64,000 nt of DNA. Source: Ailurus styani (lineage: Eukaryota; Chordata; Mammalia; Carnivora; Ailuridae). Of the stretch, positions 59,700 through 64,000 are shown piece after piece. Below the pieces are notes generated by a model, which made no database searches, was not told the DNA's origin, and saw only the letters and a program-made list of their open reading frames with translations. The translations under genes were made by a program, and so were the position numbers. The stretch's first letter is position 1, and the number at the start of each line of letters is the position of its first letter. The stretch spans positions 5,085,309 to 5,149,308 of the forward strand of contig LNAC01000001.1 in assembly GCA_002007465.1 (NCBI GenBank), written 5' to 3'.

Positions 59700-60290
59700 C
59701 CACTGTTATGTCTAAGAACCATGCAACTAAGTGAAACGCAGAATCACCATATGGCCCCACAATTCCACTCCTAGGCCTGTCCCCAAACAAACCGAAACAG
59801 GTGTTCGAACAAATACTTGTCCATGAATGCTCAAAGTACTGTTCACAATACCCAAAATGTGGAAACAGTTCAAACATCCATCCACAGCCGAATGGATAAA
59901 TAAAGTGCGTATATGTCCATACAATGGAATATTATTCAGCCATAAAGAGGAGCAGAGTTCTAACACATGCTACACATTGGAAGGACCTCGAAAACATTAT
60001 GCTAAGTGAGAGGATCCAGATGACAAAGGCCACATATTTTCTGACCCCATTTACATGACATCAGGAGAAGATAGATCCACAGAGACAGAGCACAGGCTGG
60101 CGTTTGCCCGGGCCTCCCCAGAGGGATCGGGGACAAAGTGCTCAGTGCGCTGGGAGTTTCACTCTGCAGTGATGTCCGTGTTCTAGAACCAGAGGGAGGT
60201 GACAGTTGCACAAGGCTGTGAAGCTACTGAGCTGTCCAGGTATCCTGCTTGATTGTGCATGACACGAACGTCCCCTCAACGCTTCAGTTT
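59700..60290 (+). mobile_element. L1 3' fragment
   Basis: ORF2 3' code (CGAATGGATAAATAAAGTGC, CAATGGAATATTATTCAGCC) and 3' UTR-like sequence. Truncated and antisense to DOCK1. Confidence 0.8.
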
Positions 60291-62224
60291 AGTAAATCCT
60301 ACAACTGGTTCATAAACTTACAACTGTGCCAGATAGTGCTCCCCTGCCCCACCCTGCACCCCAACCCTTCAACCTTCACCCCGGGAGGTACGTTTCTCCC
60401 CCAGCCTCTTGACAGCGAGGCGGATAAGTTAACAACACGCCCTGGGTGTCGACTGGTAATCCGTGGCAACACTAAGGGGCACAACTAGTATTATCCATGG
60501 TTTACAGAGGAGCGAACTACAGCCTGGAGGGTGAGCTTAATTCTAAATCCGTCACAAGCTGCGAGGGGTACCGCCAGGCCTCGCCCCCAGCTCCGTGCAA
60601 CCACAGACCATCCCTGAACCCTCTGGGATCCAGGCCAGGGACTCCCCAACCCGTAACGGGACCTGACAAGGAGTTGCAGAATCGATCCTGTCGCAAATAA
60701 ACTGGCATGGATTCTCATCTGTGCCTAATAGATCCATACGTGGCTGGAAGGCCCGACTCCTTCCGGCTCCCAGACCACGGCAGCTCTCACGGTGAGCACA
60801 GTTTCTTCCCTGCGGTCCTCCTGGACAGAGATGCCGTCCTCAAACAAGACACATGAAAATGCCTCAAGAGATTAAATGCCCTCGGCCAAGCTTCTGAAAG
60901 TGACCTGATTAAATACGTAACTGTAATTTCAGTCTAGACTCAATACATCAGCCCTTCTGGCTCAGAGCAATACTGCCTGTGCGGCGATCGTGCAAAATGA
61001 CGTTTATAAATGGAAGCGAGAAAGCCCATTTCTCCTTAGTTTCTGCTAAATTGGAAGTTGGGGACTTAATAATGCCGGCCGAGTTTACAAGTCAGGCTGC
61101 GGGCTCTGCTGAGGCCCCCAGGGGACAGGGCCCAGCCGTCAGGCCAGGACACAGCTCTCCAGAATGAATCAGGGCTGAGAGCCAGGGTGAAGCCTGCCAC
61201 AGAGGACGCACCAGAGAAACGGGTCTGATGCTCCCTCGCTCTTTCTCCGGCCCCTCCAGGAAACCTGGAGGGCTTTGAATCCTTCATCTCGCTCAGGATT
61301 TATATTCTGAATCCAGGGACACTTTACTCAGTTCATGTTTTATTCTTTCAGGTTCTCCAACAAGCCACTCATCTGAACTCCAACCTCAGACGTGCCGTTC
61401 CCTCCACGGAGGGCACTCCTCCCCGGGGCATTTTCTGGAGGCCCTGCAGGTGTCTACAGAGGATCCTGGCTCCGAGCCTGTCCCAGACTGGCCGGCCCCT
61501 GGGAAGGTAGCCCCCACCTGCACATCAGGTGTCCTCACCCTGAGACAGCACTCACTCCGAGCATCCTAACCAGCCGGTCCCAAGTCTGCCTTTCCCACTG
61601 GACTGTTGGCAACCCAAAGGCACACACCAAAGTCTGCCTTACTCTGCACGGAGTCCCCAACACCAAGGACGGTGTCAGCCACGGAGGCCTCTGTGACTCG
61701 CTATCTGATGCATGAAGGCGTGGAAGAGGTAACCCACCGACAGAGATTCTCTTTATTCTCTTTGGAGGGAAAGAAACCATCTACTCATAAACAAACCCCA
61801 AGTCAACTGCACCAGAACCATCTCCGCCGTACACTTCAGTGCCTGACCCCTTTGTGGGGATGGCAGTTCCTTAAGCATCTCCTCTTCACCTCAAGCTCTG
61901 GTCCATAAACGTCACGCCAAATCCAAACTGAAGGAAAGCAGCAGACCCAAGAAAGGCCAACATCACTTAACATTACCACCCACCTGGCACAGAGTCACCC
62001 ACCTCAGTCTCCACCCACCTCAGTCTCCAGACAGCTCTCGAAAAAAACAACACAAAAGACACGGGAGCATGACCTCTCTGCAGGTCAGGAGACCACTCCT
62101 CACTGAGTGGAGACAGAGCACAGGCGCAGGGTCTCAAGGGGCCCACGACAAGCTCACAATCTTCTCTCTCCACTGGGCCTCTTCACCTGTTCCTCAAGTG
62201 CATTTCTGCCCCAATCCTCTGTCT
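60291..62224. other. Intron 1, repeat-free stretch with candidate element
   Basis: 60840-61340 holds no transposon and contains dense, non-repetitive AT/GC-mixed sequence (for example AAAATGACGTTTATAAATGG) typical of conserved elements. A 16-bp tandem pair (CACCCACCTCAGTCTC) lies at 61999-62031. No exon seen. Confidence 0.35.
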
Positions 62225-62640
62225 TCAGGCTGCCATGACCAATGACTGCAAACGTGGGGACTTAAGACAACAGAAACTGACTTCCCTTACAGTGTTGAAG
62301 GCCAGAAATCCAAAACCAGGGTGTGGGCAAGGCCATGCTCCCCACAAAGCCTCTCCGAGAGGATCCCTTCCTCACCTCCCCCAGCTCCCAGTAGCCACAG
62401 GTGCCCCTGGGCCTCGGTGCCCTGCGGCAGCCTAATTTCCACCCATGGCCTCCTTCTCCTGTGTCTCCTCACTTCTTATAAGGACGACAGTTATACTGAA
62501 TTAAAGGCCTACTCTAATCCAATATGACCTCATCTTCTCTAACTGTATCAGTAATGTCCCTAATTTTCTAATAAGGTCACATTCTGAGGCACAGGGGTTA
62601 CAACCTATCTTTGGTGGGGGGGGGGAGTAGTTAACCCAAA
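62225..62640 (-). mobile_element. MLT1-like solo LTR, inverted
   Basis: Reverse-oriented MaLR LTR pattern: CAGGCTGCCATGACCAATGA, GACTTAAGACAACAGAAACT, CTTCTTATAAGGACGACAGT and AATAAGGTCACATTCTGAGG. It faces the LTR at 58590 from 3.2 kb away. Confidence 0.6.
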
Positions 62641-63114
62641 ACATCTCCATTTTCCATCATAAAGTATTTAGTAAGTGATCCAGTCAAGTTATTGCTTGTA
62701 ATCAATCATAAGGCACTGTGTTTTCCTTCAAGTTAATATGTAAATGTATGCAAATATTCATGTGAAAATGTTTTGCACTGCTTAATTTTTTTTTCTTTTG
62801 TCTACTTTGCCTGGATATCTAAATTCAGACTAAAGCTTATAAGAAATTTTGAACTTTGAGAATAAACATCAAGTGATTTATGTGGAAACCCAATTATTCT
62901 ACTTAACAGCACTCTAATCTTTTTTAAAATTTTTAACAGAAGACAGAAGTACACTAAACTTAGGTTGTTTTGTCACCAGGGATGGATTTTCAGGCTGACG
63001 CTATGCCAGTGTTAGTGTTCCAAGTACCAAGTGATGACAAGGTGCCAGGCATCACACTAAACACTGTACACACATCGTGCTGTTTCGTCGGCTCAGTCAA
63101 ACCCCATAGTCACA
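62641..63114. other. Intron 1, AT-rich stretch before the minisatellite
   Basis: No clear repeat; AT-rich. The last bases before 63115 resemble an inverted MIR/L2 (CAAGGTGCCAGGCATCACAC). Confidence 0.4.
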
Positions 63115-63415
63115 AACACACCAGCCTGACACACTGCAGTCTCCACACCACCACCGGCCCAACACACTGTAGTTGCCACACCACCACCGGCCCAACACAC
63201 TGTAGTTACCACACCGGTAGCTCCCTGACACACTGCAGTCTCCACGCCTGCACCTCCCTGACACACTGCAGTCTCCATACCAGCACCTCCCTGACACACT
63301 GCAGTCTCCACGCCTGCACCTCCCTGACACACTGCAGTCTCCACGCCTGCACCTCCCTGACACACTGCAGTCTCCACGCCTGCACCTCCCTGACACACTA
63401 CACTCACCACACCAC
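63115..63415. repeat. 33-bp minisatellite, about nine units
   Basis: The landmark TGACACACTGCAG recurs every 33 bp from 63226 to 63391, with more diverged units on the left carrying CCAACACACTGTAG. As 33 is a multiple of three, single frames stay open through the array on both strands and give 11-residue repeats (for example THCSLHACTSL). This is a composition effect, not evidence of a protein. Confidence 0.95.
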
Positions 63416-64000
63416 AAACCGCTCGGCTAATTCCTCAGCTCCCCTTCCCACTTCCACAGATATCAGGGGTCACTGATGACTTTTTAACCTGTGACTTAAA
63501 ATTGCCACAGCATTTTATTCCAGTCATAGAGCTCCCCGCTGATGCCATCGGCCGGCCTCCCTGCGGCACAGTCAACACTGCAGAGCAGAGTCTGCCATCT
63601 ATGTGGTCAGCCCCAGGCTCCTCAGGCTCTCTGCCCGCTGTGATGAAGACGATGGTCACGTCACTAACCGACAGCAGCAGTTAGGGAAGGCTTATTTCAT
63701 TGTTAAGAACCATCTCTACTTGACCTTCTGTGTATTTCCCTCACTTATCTTCTCAGAAAAGGAAGAAATCAGAAGCTTCCATGATCTAGATGTGTCAGAG
63801 GAAAGGCTTTCTAATAATATGACTGCATTTGGGTCTCGTCTGTCCCCTGTGGTTTGGAGTCTGTCCACACAGGCGCACCCATGCACACTGTGAATGTGTG
63901 TATTTTAGAAACATCCCCGTGAACGCCCTGAGGGGTAAGAAAAGGCATGAGGAGAGCCACCGGGGAAAGTGAAGAAGCAGGACTAGGTAGTGCCAGGATT
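63416..64000. other. Intron 1 at the right window edge
   Basis: No repeat or exon recognised. DOCK1 exon 1 is not present here. Confidence 0.5.

Overview
The window is mammalian nuclear DNA from a carnivoran, probably a mustelid. Seventeen tRNA-Lys-type Can-SINE copies, several with exact target-site duplications, sit among L1 3' ends and old L2, MIR, MaLR-type LTR and hAT relics. Carnivora is firm. Mustelidae is my reading of the SINE subfamily.

The only gene I can support is DOCK1 (Dock180), read on the minus strand. Nine consecutive coding exons, exons 2 to 10 by comparison with the human protein as I know it, lie at 24234-24317, 16945-16985, 14362-14417, 10689-10785, 8191-8339, 3870-4005, 2850-3007, 1131-1212 and 581-716. 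All have AG acceptors and GT donors, and their phases join into 939 nt of uninterrupted frame (about residues 16-328): the SH3 domain followed by the first part of the DOCK N-terminal region that binds ELMO. Exon 1 (about 15 residues and the start codon) and exons 11 onward are not in the window.

Layout: positions 1-24317 hold exons 10 to 2 and introns of 0.4-7.2 kb. These carry a ~30-bp G-rich minisatellite with repeated donor-like motifs (1-110), an 89-bp minisatellite (5365-6255), a CpG-dense patch (18720-18990) and SINE insertions. From 24318 to the right edge everything reads as intron 1 (at least 39.7 kb): L1 3' fragments, SINEs, four LTR relics, a 0.7-kb GAT/GGT array (31363-32095), a 59-bp triplication (37941-38117), a CpG-rich kilobase (40070-41030), a perfect 23-bp hairpin (46929-46980), a short telomere-like tract (52498-52521), a 33-bp minisatellite (63115-63415) and a few repeat-poor stretches that may be conserved regulatory DNA.

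The strongest anomalies concern the assembly: five single N bases occur (30442, 30897, 43479, 43644, 43725), and three of them separate near-identical direct copies of 109-145 bp, as expected from unmerged contig ends or haplotypes. Apart from DOCK1, the open reading frames look like chance or repeat-derived frames. I found no new multi-gene system.
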